From the NCBI GenBank assembly GCA_025927495.1, contig JAICLH010000002.1:1-47606 (forward strand): a stretch of 47,606 nucleotides of DNA, in the 5' to 3' direction. Positions within the stretch are counted from its first letter, which is position 1; each line of letters begins with the position of its first letter. A program made the position numbers and the translations under genes. This stretch comes from Gemmatimonadaceae bacterium (GTDB taxonomy: Bacteria; Gemmatimonadota; Gemmatimonadetes; Gemmatimonadales; Gemmatimonadaceae). Below the pieces are notes generated by a model, which made no database searches, was not told where the DNA came from, and saw nothing but the letters and a program-made list of their open reading frames with translations. This document shows, one piece after another, positions 6,961-15,951 of the stretch.

Positions 6961-9603
6961 ATGGCAAGTGCCGACGACGTACCCTCGCAGGCTGACAATC
7001 TCAGCACCTACCGAGCCAAGCGGTCGACCGACAGGACGCCCGAGCCGTTTGGGACGGTGTCGGCCGTACCTGGACATCTGTTCGTCGTGCACAAGCACGC
7101 GGCGCGGCAGCTCCACTTCGACTTGCGCCTCGAAATGGACGGCGTCCTGCGCTCGTGGGCGGTACCGAAAGGCCCGTCCTACGATACCAACGACAAGCGG
7201 CTGGCGGTCAAAGTGGAGGACCATCCGCTCGAGTACGGCGACTTCGAGGGGATCATTCCCGCCGGCAACTACGGCGCCGGCGGCGTGATCGTGTGGGACC
7301 GCGGCGAATGGGTGCCGCTCGAGGATTGGCGCGAGGGGCTCGAGAAAGGCAAGCTGCTGTTCGAGCTCAAGGGCTACAAGCTCCACGGCAAATGGACGCT
7401 CGTGAAGATCAAGAAGAGCGAGCGCGATTGGCTGCTCATCAAGGAGCGCGACGCATACGTAAAGACGCCCGGCGACCAGTTCCCCGAAGAATCCGTGCTG
7501 TCCGGCCTAACGGTGGAAGAAGTGAAGGCCGGCGGCCTCAAGACCAAGGGCGAATCGGTCCGCGTCGAGCTCGACGACACCGCGGCCAGGCGCGGGCGCG
7601 TCGATCCGCGCACGGTCGAGGTGATGCTCGCCGAGCCGTCCGACAGGATCTTCACGCGCGACGAGTGGATCTTCGAGCTCAAGCTCGACGGGTACCGGTT
7701 GATCGCGAGCAAGCAGCACGGCGAGCCGCTCCTCCTCACCCGCAACGGCAACGACTACACGGCCGTGTTTCCCGAGATCGCAAAGTCGATCGCGGCGCTT
7801 CCGTTAGACAGTTGCATCGTGGACGGCGAGGTGGTGGTGCTCGACCCACAGGGCAAGCCGAGCTTCGCCCGCCTGCAGCAGCGCGGACGGCTCACGTCGG
7901 CGCTCGACATCAAGCGCGCGGCGGTGGAGCTGCCGGCGACGTTCTACGTATTCGACTTCCTCGCGTTCGACGATTTCGACCTGCGGCCGCTGCCGCTCCA
8001 CCAGCGCAAGGCGCTCTTGGCCGAGACGATGCCGAAGTTAGGCGCGGTGCGCGTGCTCGACCACATCGAGCGCGAAGGCGAGCGATTCCTGGAACAGGTG
8101 GCAGCGCTCGGGCTGGAGGGCGTGATCGCCAAGCGCGCGGACGCCAAGTATCGCGGCGGTCGCACGGACGCGTGGCTCAAGATCAAAGCGGAGAAGACCG
8201 GCGATTTCGTGATCGTCGGCTACACGGCACCGAAAGGCGGACGCGGCCACTTTGGCGCGCTGCAGTTGGCCGACCTGGTGAACGGCACCCTCACGTACGC
8301 CGGCCGCGCAGGCACGGGCTTCAACGATGACCTGTTAGGCGAAATCGGCGCGATGCTCGAACCGATCGTGCGCCGCGATCCGCCCTGTGCCGGTCCGGCC
8401 GTCGAGCCCGGGGCGGAGCCGAGGCCGTCGACGGAGATTCCCGAGACGAAGACCACGACCTGGGTCGAGCCCAAGTACGTCTGCGAGGTGCGCTTTCGCG
8501 AGTGGACGCCCGATGGCGTGCTGCGGCATCCCGCGTTTCTGCGCTTGCGGCCCGACAAGGATCCCGAGGACTGCGACCGGCAAGGCTGGAGCGCGGCGCC
8601 AAGCATCGGCGCGAACGGCGAGACGCCTGCGCACGGCGGCGGCGATGGGAAAGCGGCGCCGCCGCCGGTCGCACCGCAACCCGAAGAGAAGACGTTCAAT
8701 TTCTCCAACCTCAAGAAGGTGTATTGGCCGGCCGAGCGGTACACGAAGAATGACCTCATCGAGTACTATCGCGCGGTGTCGGCGTGGCTCCTGCCCTATC
8801 TGCGCAACCGGCCCGTCGTGATGACGCGATACCCGGACGGCATCGACGGGAAGATGTTCTACCAGAAGGATGCGCCGGAATTCGCACCGCGCTGGATCCG
8901 CACGATCCCCATCTGGAGCGAGGACACGCAGCGCGAGATCCGCTATTTCGTGTGCGACGATGAGGAGTCCCTGCTCTACATCGCCAACCTCGGCTCCATT
9001 CCGCTGCACATCTGGGCGAGCCGCGTCGGATCGCTCGAGCAGCCCGACTGGTGCGTGATCGACCTCGATCCGAAAGAAGCACCCTTCTCCGATGTCGTGC
9101 GCGCCGCGATCGTGCTGCGCCGCCTGTGCGAGTCGATCGAGCTGCCGAGCTACGTGAAGACGACGGGCAAGACGGGGTTGCACATCATGCTGCCGTTAGG
9201 CCGCCAGGTGACGTACGCGCAGTCGCGCACGTTAGGCGAGCTCCTGGCGCGCGTGGTGTTACGCGAGAGCCACGGGTACGCGACGATCATCCGGCACGTG
9301 ACCAAGCGTGGCGACAAGGTCTACCTCGACTACCTGCAGAATCGCCACGGCCAGACCATCGTCGCCCCGTTCAGCGTCCGGCCCCTGCCCGGGGCCACGG
9401 TGTCGATGCCGCTCGAGTGGGATGAGGTGAACGACACGCTCGACCCGAAGACGTTCACGATTCGCAACGCGCTCGAGCGGATGGAGCGCATGGGCGCCGA
9501 TCCGTGCGCGCCCGTGCTCGAGGAGAAGCCGGACCTGGGCGCCATCCTGCAGCGGCTGTCGGCCGTGCTGGCGCAGGGACACGACCCGGCCGAGGAGTCG
9601 TGA
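6961..9603 (+). CDS. ligD: ATP-dependent DNA ligase LigD (phosphoesterase-ligase-polymerase)
   Basis: The protein is about 880 residues with all three LigD modules in the order PE-LIG-POL, as in Pseudomonas and unlike the mycobacterial POL-first order. The 3'-phosphoesterase shows HLFVVHKHAARQLHFDLR near residues 30-50. The ligase nucleotidyl lysine is K241 in FELKLDGYR, with EGVIAKRADAKYRGG and WLKIKAEK as motifs IV and V. The primase-like polymerase runs from about residue 570, with the DLD metal motif at 701-703 (CVIDLDPKE) and TGLHIMLPL. It fills, trims and seals broken ends with Ku, which is divergently encoded next door. The start is uncertain: a TTG at 6946 with AGGGGAAAG upstream is an alternative to the ATG at 6961 with CCGGGG upstream. 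Confidence 0.96.
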   Translation: MASADDVPSQADNLSTYRAKRSTDRTPEPFGTVSAVPGHLFVVHKHAARQLHFDLRLEMDGVLRSWAVPKGPSYDTNDKRLAVKVEDHPLEYGDFEGIIPAGNYGAGGVIVWDRGEWVPLEDWREGLEKGKLLFELKGYKLHGKWTLVKIKKSERDWLLIKERDAYVKTPGDQFPEESVLSGLTVEEVKAGGLKTKGESVRVELDDTAARRGRVDPRTVEVMLAEPSDRIFTRDEWIFELKLDGYRLIASKQHGEPLLLTRNGNDYTAVFPEIAKSIAALPLDSCIVDGEVVVLDPQGKPSFARLQQRGRLTSALDIKRAAVELPATFYVFDFLAFDDFDLRPLPLHQRKALLAETMPKLGAVRVLDHIEREGERFLEQVAALGLEGVIAKRADAKYRGGRTDAWLKIKAEKTGDFVIVGYTAPKGGRGHFGALQLADLVNGTLTYAGRAGTGFNDDLLGEIGAMLEPIVRRDPPCAGPAVEPGAEPRPSTEIPETKTTTWVEPKYVCEVRFREWTPDGVLRHPAFLRLRPDKDPEDCDRQGWSAAPSIGANGETPAHGGGDGKAAPPPVAPQPEEKTFNFSNLKKVYWPAERYTKNDLIEYYRAVSAWLLPYLRNRPVVMTRYPDGIDGKMFYQKDAPEFAPRWIRTIPIWSEDTQREIRYFVCDDEESLLYIANLGSIPLHIWASRVGSLEQPDWCVIDLDPKEAPFSDVVRAAIVLRRLCESIELPSYVKTTGKTGLHIMLPLGRQVTYAQSRTLGELLARVVLRESHGYATIIRHVTKRGDKVYLDYLQNRHGQTIVAPFSVRPLPGATVSMPLEWDEVNDTLDPKTFTIRNALERMERMGADPCAPVLEEKPDLGAILQRLSAVLAQGHDPAEES

Positions 9604-9703
9604 CCGCCTCGCACCAGCGCCGCACGTCCACGCGGCGACACAGGATTGCCCTTTTCGGCGCGGCGAGGCAAGATGTCGGTCCCCTCCATATCTTCCGTTG
9701 GGC

Positions 9704-12700
9704 ATGCTGCGCGACGCGACGAACATCCTCTACTCGGCCACGGACCTCGTCAACTTTCTCGGCTGTGCGCATTGCACGGCCCTCGATCTCCGTTGCCGCG
9801 ATGGCCAACTCGCGCCGCCGCCCGCCGCGGACGACGCGTACAGAACGCTCCTCGCCGAGAAAGGGCTCGAGCACGAACGCGGCTTCCTGAACCGCCTGCG
9901 CTCCGATGGGCGCTCGGTGCGCGCGATCGACCACGACGGGCCGCGCGACACGATGGCGGAGGCGACGAGGCAGGCGCTCCGCGATGGCGTCGACGTCATC
10001 TATCAGGGCGCGCTCACCGCCTCGCCATGGCTCGGCTACTCCGATTTTCTGCTCAAGGTCGAACGGCCGTCGTTGCTCGGCGACTATTCCTACGAGGTCC
10101 TCGACACCAAGCTCGCCCGGTCTCCGAGACCGAAACACGTCATCCAACTCGCGCTCTATTCCGAGCTCCTCGCGCGGGAACAGGGCGTGCCGCCGGAGCA
10201 CGCGCATCTTCTGTTAGGCGACGGCGCCCGTGTTGCATTGCGGCTCGCGGAGTATGTGTTCTACTTCGGCACCGCCAGGGATCGCTTCCTGGAGTTCGTC
10301 TCGAGCCCGGGCCAACTGACCACGGCCGAACCGTGCGAGCACTGCGAGCTGTGCCGTTGGTCGCCGCGATGCGAGCACGAATGGAACGCCGCCGACCACC
10401 TGAGCCTCGTCGCCCGGATCAACCGCGCGCAACGGAGGCAGCTGGCGGCTGCCGGGCTCACGACGCTCACCGCGTTGGCGGAGTTAGGCGAATCCACCCG
10501 CGTGCCCAGGCTGCAGCCGGAAACGCTCCATCGCTTGCAGGCGCAGGCGAAGTTGCAGCTCAACAAGCGCACCACGGGTGAGAATCGATTCGAGCTCCTG
10601 CCGCCCGCTCCGCGGCGCGGATTTGGCCGCTTGCCGCAGCCGAATGCCGGCGACCTGTTCTTCGACATGGAGGGCGACCCTATCTACTCCAGCGACGGTT
10701 CGCTGGAGTATCTGTTCGGCTTTCACTCCGTGGACGACGGACACGACGTCTACACGGCGTTTTGGGCCAACGACCGCGCCTCCGAGAAGACGGCGTTCGA
10801 GCACGCGCTGGATTTCATGACCGCGCGATTGGCGGCGTTTCCGAATGCGTACATCTACCACTATGCGTCGTACGAGGAGGTTGCGCTGCGGCGGCTCGCG
10901 CAGAAGTACGGCGCCGCTCCGCCCGCGCCGGTAGCCGCGGACGACCAGACGGGTGCCCTCAAACGGCTCGCCCAACACTACGGCACGCGCGAGAACGAGG
11001 TCGACGACTTGCTGCGCGGCCGCAAGCTCGTCGACCTGTACAAGGTCGTGCGCGAAGGGGTGCGCGTGTCGCAGCGCTCGTATTCGCTCAAGGACCTCGA
11101 GATCTTCTTTGCTCCCGACCGCACGCAGCGCATCACCTCGGGCGGCGAGAGCGTGGTGGCCTTCGAGCGATGGCTCGCCTTACGCGACCAGGCGCTGCTC
11201 GACGACATCGCGGCGTACAACGCGTTCGATTGCACGTCAACGCGCCTGTGCCGCGATTGGCTCCTCGGCATTCGTCCGCCGGACGTCGAGTGGTTCGACC
11301 CGGCCGCGGTAGCCGAAGAGGACGCGGAGAAAGAGGCGGAGCGTGAGCGGAAGCGCCGCGAGAACGACGTGCGCATCACCGCGCTCCGTGCGGACCTGAT
11401 GCGCGATGCGCCTAACGACGAACGCCCGTGGCGCGAGCTGCTCGGATACCTGCTGGAGTATCATCGCCGCGAAGCGCGACGCGAATGGTGGAACTACTTC
11501 GAGCGCCTCAACGACAAGTCGCGCGAGCAATTGATCGAGGACACGGACTGCCTAGGCGGCCTGGTAGTCGACGGATCCATTGCGCCGCGGAGAGACAAGA
11601 GATCGACGGTCTGGACGCTGTCGTTTCCAGAGCAGGACACGAAGCTCAAGGCAGGCAGCAAGGCGGTGCGCGTCGATACGGGCGAACACCTCGAGATCGT
11701 CGCACTGGATGAACGCAACCGCCGGCTCGAGTTGAAGCTCGGTCCCTCCAGAGCGCGGCTCGCGGACGAGATCGCGCTCATTCCGGGGGGGCCGCTCGAC
11801 GACAAGGTGCAGCGCGAAGCGATCGTGCGCTTCGCCGAACGGGTGATCGCGGGGCGAGCGGATGAGACGGGCGCCATTACCAGCATCGTGCGCAGGGACA
11901 AGCCTCGCATACGTGACCGCACCCACATCCAACCCGCTGCCGGTGAACTGCTGTCCGGAACGTCGGACGCCGTTCGTCGAATGGATCGCACGCATCTGTT
12001 AGTCCAAGGCCCGCCCGGCAGCGGTAAGACGTTTACGTCCGCGCACGCCATCGTCGACCGGCTCGAGGCGGGGGAGCGCGTCGGCGTCATGTCCCTCTCG
12101 CACAAGGCGATCAACAACCTGCTCTGGCGGGTCGAGACGGTCGCACTGGAACGCGGGTTCACGTTTGCCGGCGTCAAGAAACGGTCCAAAGAAGACCAGG
12201 CGTTCAACGGCTCGATCATCGAAGACACCGACGACAACGAGGTCGTGATCGAGGGCGATCACCAGCTCGTGGCCGGCACGGCGTGGCTGTTCTCCCGGCC
12301 CGAGCTCCACGGACGCTTCGATTATCTGTTCGTCGACGAAGCCGGCCAATTGAGTCTTGCCACTGTTGTCGCCAGTGGCTCGTGTGCGAGGAACGTCGTG
12401 CTCATTGGCGACCAGATGCAACTCTCCCAGCCCGTCAAGGGTGTGCATCCCGGTGGCAGCGGCGTTTCGGTGATGGATCATCTCATGGCCGCGGACGCGA
12501 CCGTCCCGCCCGACCGGGGCATTTTTCTCGATCGAACGTGGCGCATGCATCCGGCGCTGTGTCGCTTCGTCTCGGATACCTTCTACGACAGCCGATTGCA
12601 GTCGGTCGACAGCGCCGCTCGGCAGAAAGTCATCGTATCATCCGATGTCGACGCAGCGATCGCGCCGTTCGGGCTGCGATTCGTCGCCGTTAGTCACCAA

Positions 12701-13189
12701 GACAACGCGCAAAAAAGCGTCGAAGAAGCCGAGCGCCTCTGTGCGGTGTATCGCGACCTGATCGGGCTGGCGTGGATCGACCGCGACGGCGTCGAGAAGC
12801 CGATCGGCGTGGACGACATCCTCGTCGTGAGCCCGTACAACATGCAGGTCAATCTGCTCCGAGGGGTGCTGCCTGACGGCGCCTGCATTGGGACGGTGGA
12901 CAAGTTCCAAGGACAGGAGGCCGCGATCGTTCTTGTGTCGATGGCGGCGTCGAACAGCGAGCGCATCCCGCGAGGGATCGAGTTCCTATTCTCGCCCAAC
13001 CGGCTCAACGTCGCGATTTCGCGGGCGCGGTGTCTCGCCGTGGTCTTCGCATCGCCGCGCCTGCTCGAGACGGCGTGCCGCTCGATCGAGCAGCTCCGCC
13101 TCGTCAATACGATGTGCCGGATGACCGCCGCCTCGCACGCGATGCGCGCCGATGTGTCGCACGACGACGGACCGTCTACGAAAGACTGA
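9704..13189 (+). CDS. TM0106-type RecB-like nuclease with RNase-H-like domain and SF1 helicase
   Basis: The start is set to the ATG at 9704 and not the track's TTG at 9698, because MLRDATNILYSATDLVNFLGC matches the usual N terminus of this family. It is about 1161 residues. The RecB/Cas4-like nuclease shows D114 in GYSDFLLKVE, E131 and K136 in EVLDTK, and the QLALYSELL helix. Cysteines in FLGC and CEHCELCRWSPRC could hold a Cas4-like iron-sulfur cluster. A DnaQ/RNase-H-like segment follows (LFFDMEGDP, YHYASYEEVALRR). The C-terminal half is a UPF1/DNA2-like helicase: Walker A GPPGSGKT near 769, FVDEAGQLSLA, GDQMQLSQP, VDKFQGQEA and RLNVAISRAR. It likely unwinds and trims DNA ends. The gene lies just downstream of ligD, so an end-processing role in NHEJ is plausible but unproven. 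Confidence 0.88.
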   Translation: MLRDATNILYSATDLVNFLGCAHCTALDLRCRDGQLAPPPAADDAYRTLLAEKGLEHERGFLNRLRSDGRSVRAIDHDGPRDTMAEATRQALRDGVDVIYQGALTASPWLGYSDFLLKVERPSLLGDYSYEVLDTKLARSPRPKHVIQLALYSELLAREQGVPPEHAHLLLGDGARVALRLAEYVFYFGTARDRFLEFVSSPGQLTTAEPCEHCELCRWSPRCEHEWNAADHLSLVARINRAQRRQLAAAGLTTLTALAELGESTRVPRLQPETLHRLQAQAKLQLNKRTTGENRFELLPPAPRRGFGRLPQPNAGDLFFDMEGDPIYSSDGSLEYLFGFHSVDDGHDVYTAFWANDRASEKTAFEHALDFMTARLAAFPNAYIYHYASYEEVALRRLAQKYGAAPPAPVAADDQTGALKRLAQHYGTRENEVDDLLRGRKLVDLYKVVREGVRVSQRSYSLKDLEIFFAPDRTQRITSGGESVVAFERWLALRDQALLDDIAAYNAFDCTSTRLCRDWLLGIRPPDVEWFDPAAVAEEDAEKEAERERKRRENDVRITALRADLMRDAPNDERPWRELLGYLLEYHRREARREWWNYFERLNDKSREQLIEDTDCLGGLVVDGSIAPRRDKRSTVWTLSFPEQDTKLKAGSKAVRVDTGEHLEIVALDERNRRLELKLGPSRARLADEIALIPGGPLDDKVQREAIVRFAERVIAGRADETGAITSIVRRDKPRIRDRTHIQPAAGELLSGTSDAVRRMDRTHLLVQGPPGSGKTFTSAHAIVDRLEAGERVGVMSLSHKAINNLLWRVETVALERGFTFAGVKKRSKEDQAFNGSIIEDTDDNEVVIEGDHQLVAGTAWLFSRPELHGRFDYLFVDEAGQLSLATVVASGSCARNVVLIGDQMQLSQPVKGVHPGGSGVSVMDHLMAADATVPPDRGIFLDRTWRMHPALCRFVSDTFYDSRLQSVDSAARQKVIVSSDVDAAIAPFGLRFVAVSHQDNAQKSVEEAERLCAVYRDLIGLAWIDRDGVEKPIGVDDILVVSPYNMQVNLLRGVLPDGACIGTVDKFQGQEAAIVLVSMAASNSERIPRGIEFLFSPNRLNVAISRARCLAVVFASPRLLETACRSIEQLRLVNTMCRMTAASHAMRADVSHDDGPSTKD

Positions 13190-13201
13190 CGGTCGTTGCC
13201 A

Positions 13202-13229
13202 TTGACGTTGAACCGCCGTTCAATAGAAT
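13202..13229 (+). promoter_or_regulatory. Candidate sigma70-like promoter of the Hyf-like operon
   Basis: TTGACG (13202-13207) and TAGAAT (13224-13229) are separated by 16 bp in the 98-bp gap after the helicase gene. They lie about 60 bp before the GTG start of the first operon gene. This is pattern matching only. Confidence 0.45.
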
Positions 13230-13287
13230 CAACGGCGTGTCCCTCCGGCCCACATCCCTCCGCCCCGTTGCACGAGCTTAACACAGC

Positions 13288-13992
13288 GTGCAGCTCTCCA
13301 TTCGTGATACCGGCCGGCACCTTGGCGTGGATGAAGCAACCGTGCGGCGGTGGATCGCGCAGCGCAATTTGCCGGTCCATCACGCGCACGAGCAGCTCTA
13401 CGTCAACGCCGTCGAGCTCTGGGAATGGGCCATGGAGAACGGCGTCGCGGTGTCGCGGCGGCTGCTCGACGAGGCCCGAGGATCGCCGGAGTCCGTGCCG
13501 CCCCTGCACGAGCTTCTCCGGGTCGGCGGCATATTTCACGGCATTCCCGGATCGACCAAAGACGCAGTCCTTCGCGAGCTCGTCGAGCGTCTACCGGTTC
13601 CGGCCGACTTCGATCGCCGCTTTCTCCTGTCCGTGCTCCAAGCCCGTGAAGCCATGGGTTCGACCGGCATTGGCGATGGCATCGCCATCCCGCATGTGCG
13701 CAATCCCATCATCCTGCGCGTCGAGCAGCCGTTCGTGACGCTCGGACTCCTGCGCGAGGCGATCGACTTCGGCGCGATCGATGGCCAGCCCGTCCATGCG
13801 CTGTTCATGGTCGTGAGCCCAACGGTGCCCGCACACCTGGCGATTCTCGCCCGACTGGCGTTCGCGCTCCGGGACGATGCGCTCCGGCTACTGCTGCGCC
13901 GACGTGCGCCGGCCGGCGACATCCTCGATCGGATCGTCGTGGTGGAAAGCACGCAGACCACCGGCACACACGCCGCGGCGCCGCGGCCATGA
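13288..13992 (+). CDS. HTH (MerR/excisionase-like) fused to PTS EIIA domain
   Basis: This 234-residue protein starts at GTG 13288. Residues 1-50 form an excisionase/MerR-type winged helix: DTGRHLGVDEATVRRWIAQRNLPVHHAHEQLYVNAVELWEW. Residues about 80-220 are a fructose/mannitol-type EIIA domain with the phosphorylatable histidine at H136 in GDGIAIPHVRNP. EIIA domains accept phosphate from HPr; fused to DNA-binding or sensor modules they often report phosphotransfer state. No other PTS component is in the window. Its stop overlaps the hyfB start (ATGA), so it is the first cistron of the membrane complex operon and is probably its regulator. The same HTH-EIIA plus Hyf arrangement may be a recurrent module, which I cannot confirm here. 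Confidence 0.85.
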   Translation: MQLSIRDTGRHLGVDEATVRRWIAQRNLPVHHAHEQLYVNAVELWEWAMENGVAVSRRLLDEARGSPESVPPLHELLRVGGIFHGIPGSTKDAVLRELVERLPVPADFDRRFLLSVLQAREAMGSTGIGDGIAIPHVRNPIILRVEQPFVTLGLLREAIDFGAIDGQPVHALFMVVSPTVPAHLAILARLAFALRDDALRLLLRRRAPAGDILDRIVVVESTQTTGTHAAAPRP

Positions 13993-15944
13993 CGCTGTTT
14001 CTCGTCGGGTTCGGCCTGGTCGTCGCGGCGGCCATCGTGCCTCCGGTCCTGCCGCACGGCGCCGCCCGACGGAGTGCCTTCGGTGCGCTGCTCGTCGCCG
14101 GCTGCGGCCTAACGGCGGCGGCGGCCGTCGTTGCCCTCGCCGGCGCACGCGTAATCCAGCTGACGTGGCGCAGCTATCTGCCCGGCGGCGATGCCGTGAT
14201 CGGCATCGACCCGTTGTCTGCCGTATTCGCGATCGCCGTCGCCGTGCTGGGCGCGACGAACGGAATCTTCGGCGACGCCGACGTGCGCTCGGGCGCGCAT
14301 CCCGAGCGCTCGACCGAGGCGAACGCGCTCTACGCCGTGTTGGTGGCGAGTCTGCTCCTGGTCGTCACAGCGCAGTCCGTCGTGCTCTTCCTCACGGCGT
14401 GGGAGCTCATGGCGATCAGTTCGTTCCTCCTCGTCATCTTCGACCACGGGCAGGCCGATGTGCGGCGTGCCGGGTGGATCTACGTCGTCGCGACACACGT
14501 GTCGACGCTGCTGCTCTTTGCGATGTTCGCACTGTGGTCTGGAACGGCGCGGGATATGACGTTTGCGTCGCTCGCGGACGCGTGGGCCGGCATGCCGAAT
14601 CGGAGCGTCATCCTGCTCCTCGGCCTGGTGGCGTTCGGCGTCAAGGCCGGTTACGTGCCGCTGCATTTCTGGCTGCCGCCGGCCCACTCGGCGTCGCCGT
14701 CCCATGTCTCGGCGCTCATGTCGGGCGTCGTCATCAAGACCGGCATTTACGGAATTCTCAGGGTGCTCACTCTGTCGGGCGCGCCGCCGGCGTGGTTCGG
14801 GTGGACGGTGCTCGTCCTCGGCGGCATCTCGGCGCTCCTCGGCGTGTTGTGGGCGCTCGCCCAACACGACGTCAAGCGCCTGCTCGCCTACCACAGCGTC
14901 GAGAACATCGGCATCATCATGCTCGGCATCGGGATCGGTGCGTTAGGCGGAGCGTACGGGTACCCCGCGCTGGCGATCCTGGGCTACGGCGCGGCGGTGT
15001 TGCACATGGTGAACCACGCGCTATTCAAGTCCCTGCTCTTCATGGCCGCGGGTGCGGTCTATCGGCGCACGCATACGCGCAACATTGAAGAGCTGGGCGG
15101 TCTCGCGCGGCGCATGCCGTGGACGTTTCTCATGTTCTTCATCGGCGCAGTCGCGATCATCGGCGTCCCGCCGCTCAACGGATTCGTGAGCGAGTGGCTG
15201 ATCTACGTGGGGCTGTACGATGCAGCTCGCACCGTGGGCGCCATGCGGCTCGCGATTTTTGCCGCGCCCGTGCTCGCGCTCGTCGGCGGACTCGCGCTGG
15301 CGTGTTTTGCCAAAGTCACCGGGGTCGTGTTTCTTGGCACTGCCCGATCTGCACGGGTAGCCGAGTCATCGGAGGTCGGATCATCATACCTCATACCGCA
15401 GGGCGTCCTCGCAGCTGCCTGCTTTGCCATCGGCCTCTTGCCCGCATTGCTCGCGACGGCGATCGCCCGCGTGGGCGCATTCGTGGCCGGCGATCCGGCT
15501 TGGGGTTCCGGCGGCGCGGGCGCGTCGATCGGCACGCTGCGCGGGCCGATGCTGTTCGCCATCGCGCTCACGGCGGCAATCGCCGTCGCCGCGCTCCTGC
15601 GCTTCGCGCTCATGCGGCGCCGGTCCATCCGCCGCGCCCCCACCTGGGGTTGCGGCTATCCCGAGCCCACTCCGCGCATGCAATACACGGCATCGTCATT
15701 CGCGTCGCCGTTGGTTTCGATGTTCGGCGCGGTGAGCGGCGTGTACGAACATCGTGGCGCGACGATCTTCCATAGCGAACCGCGCGACATCGTGCTCGAC
15801 GGCGTGCTGGTGCGCGCGTGGGCGCGGGTCGAGGCAGCCGCTCTCCGACTGCGGCCGATCCAACAGGGTCGCCTCCACCTGTATCTGGTCTACGTCGTCG
15901 CCGCGGTGTTGAGTTGTCTGGTCTACTTCGTCGTCGCCCGGTGA
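13989..15944 (+). CDS. hyfB: HyfB/HycC-like proton-translocating subunit (NuoL/M family)
   Basis: This 651-residue multi-spanning protein has about 14-16 membrane helices and belongs to the NuoL/NuoM/MrpD antiporter-like family in its hydrogenase-4 subunit B branch. Conserved charged residues needed for proton transfer are present: glutamate in LTAWELMAISS, lysine in GVKAGYVPLHFWLPPAH, and HDVKRLLAYHSVENIG. GVPPLNGFVSEW and the C-terminal YTASSFASPL are typical of HyfB/HycC. It would pump protons across the inner membrane, powered by the soluble arm encoded downstream. It overlaps the HTH-EIIA gene upstream and is followed within 10 bp by hyfC. It is complete and intact. Confidence 0.93.
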   Translation: MTLFLVGFGLVVAAAIVPPVLPHGAARRSAFGALLVAGCGLTAAAAVVALAGARVIQLTWRSYLPGGDAVIGIDPLSAVFAIAVAVLGATNGIFGDADVRSGAHPERSTEANALYAVLVASLLLVVTAQSVVLFLTAWELMAISSFLLVIFDHGQADVRRAGWIYVVATHVSTLLLFAMFALWSGTARDMTFASLADAWAGMPNRSVILLLGLVAFGVKAGYVPLHFWLPPAHSASPSHVSALMSGVVIKTGIYGILRVLTLSGAPPAWFGWTVLVLGGISALLGVLWALAQHDVKRLLAYHSVENIGIIMLGIGIGALGGAYGYPALAILGYGAAVLHMVNHALFKSLLFMAAGAVYRRTHTRNIEELGGLARRMPWTFLMFFIGAVAIIGVPPLNGFVSEWLIYVGLYDAARTVGAMRLAIFAAPVLALVGGLALACFAKVTGVVFLGTARSARVAESSEVGSSYLIPQGVLAAACFAIGLLPALLATAIARVGAFVAGDPAWGSGGAGASIGTLRGPMLFAIALTAAIAVAALLRFALMRRRSIRRAPTWGCGYPEPTPRMQYTASSFASPLVSMFGAVSGVYEHRGATIFHSEPRDIVLDGVLVRAWARVEAAALRLRPIQQGRLHLYLVYVVAAVLSCLVYFVVAR

Positions 15945-15951
15945 GCGCGGC

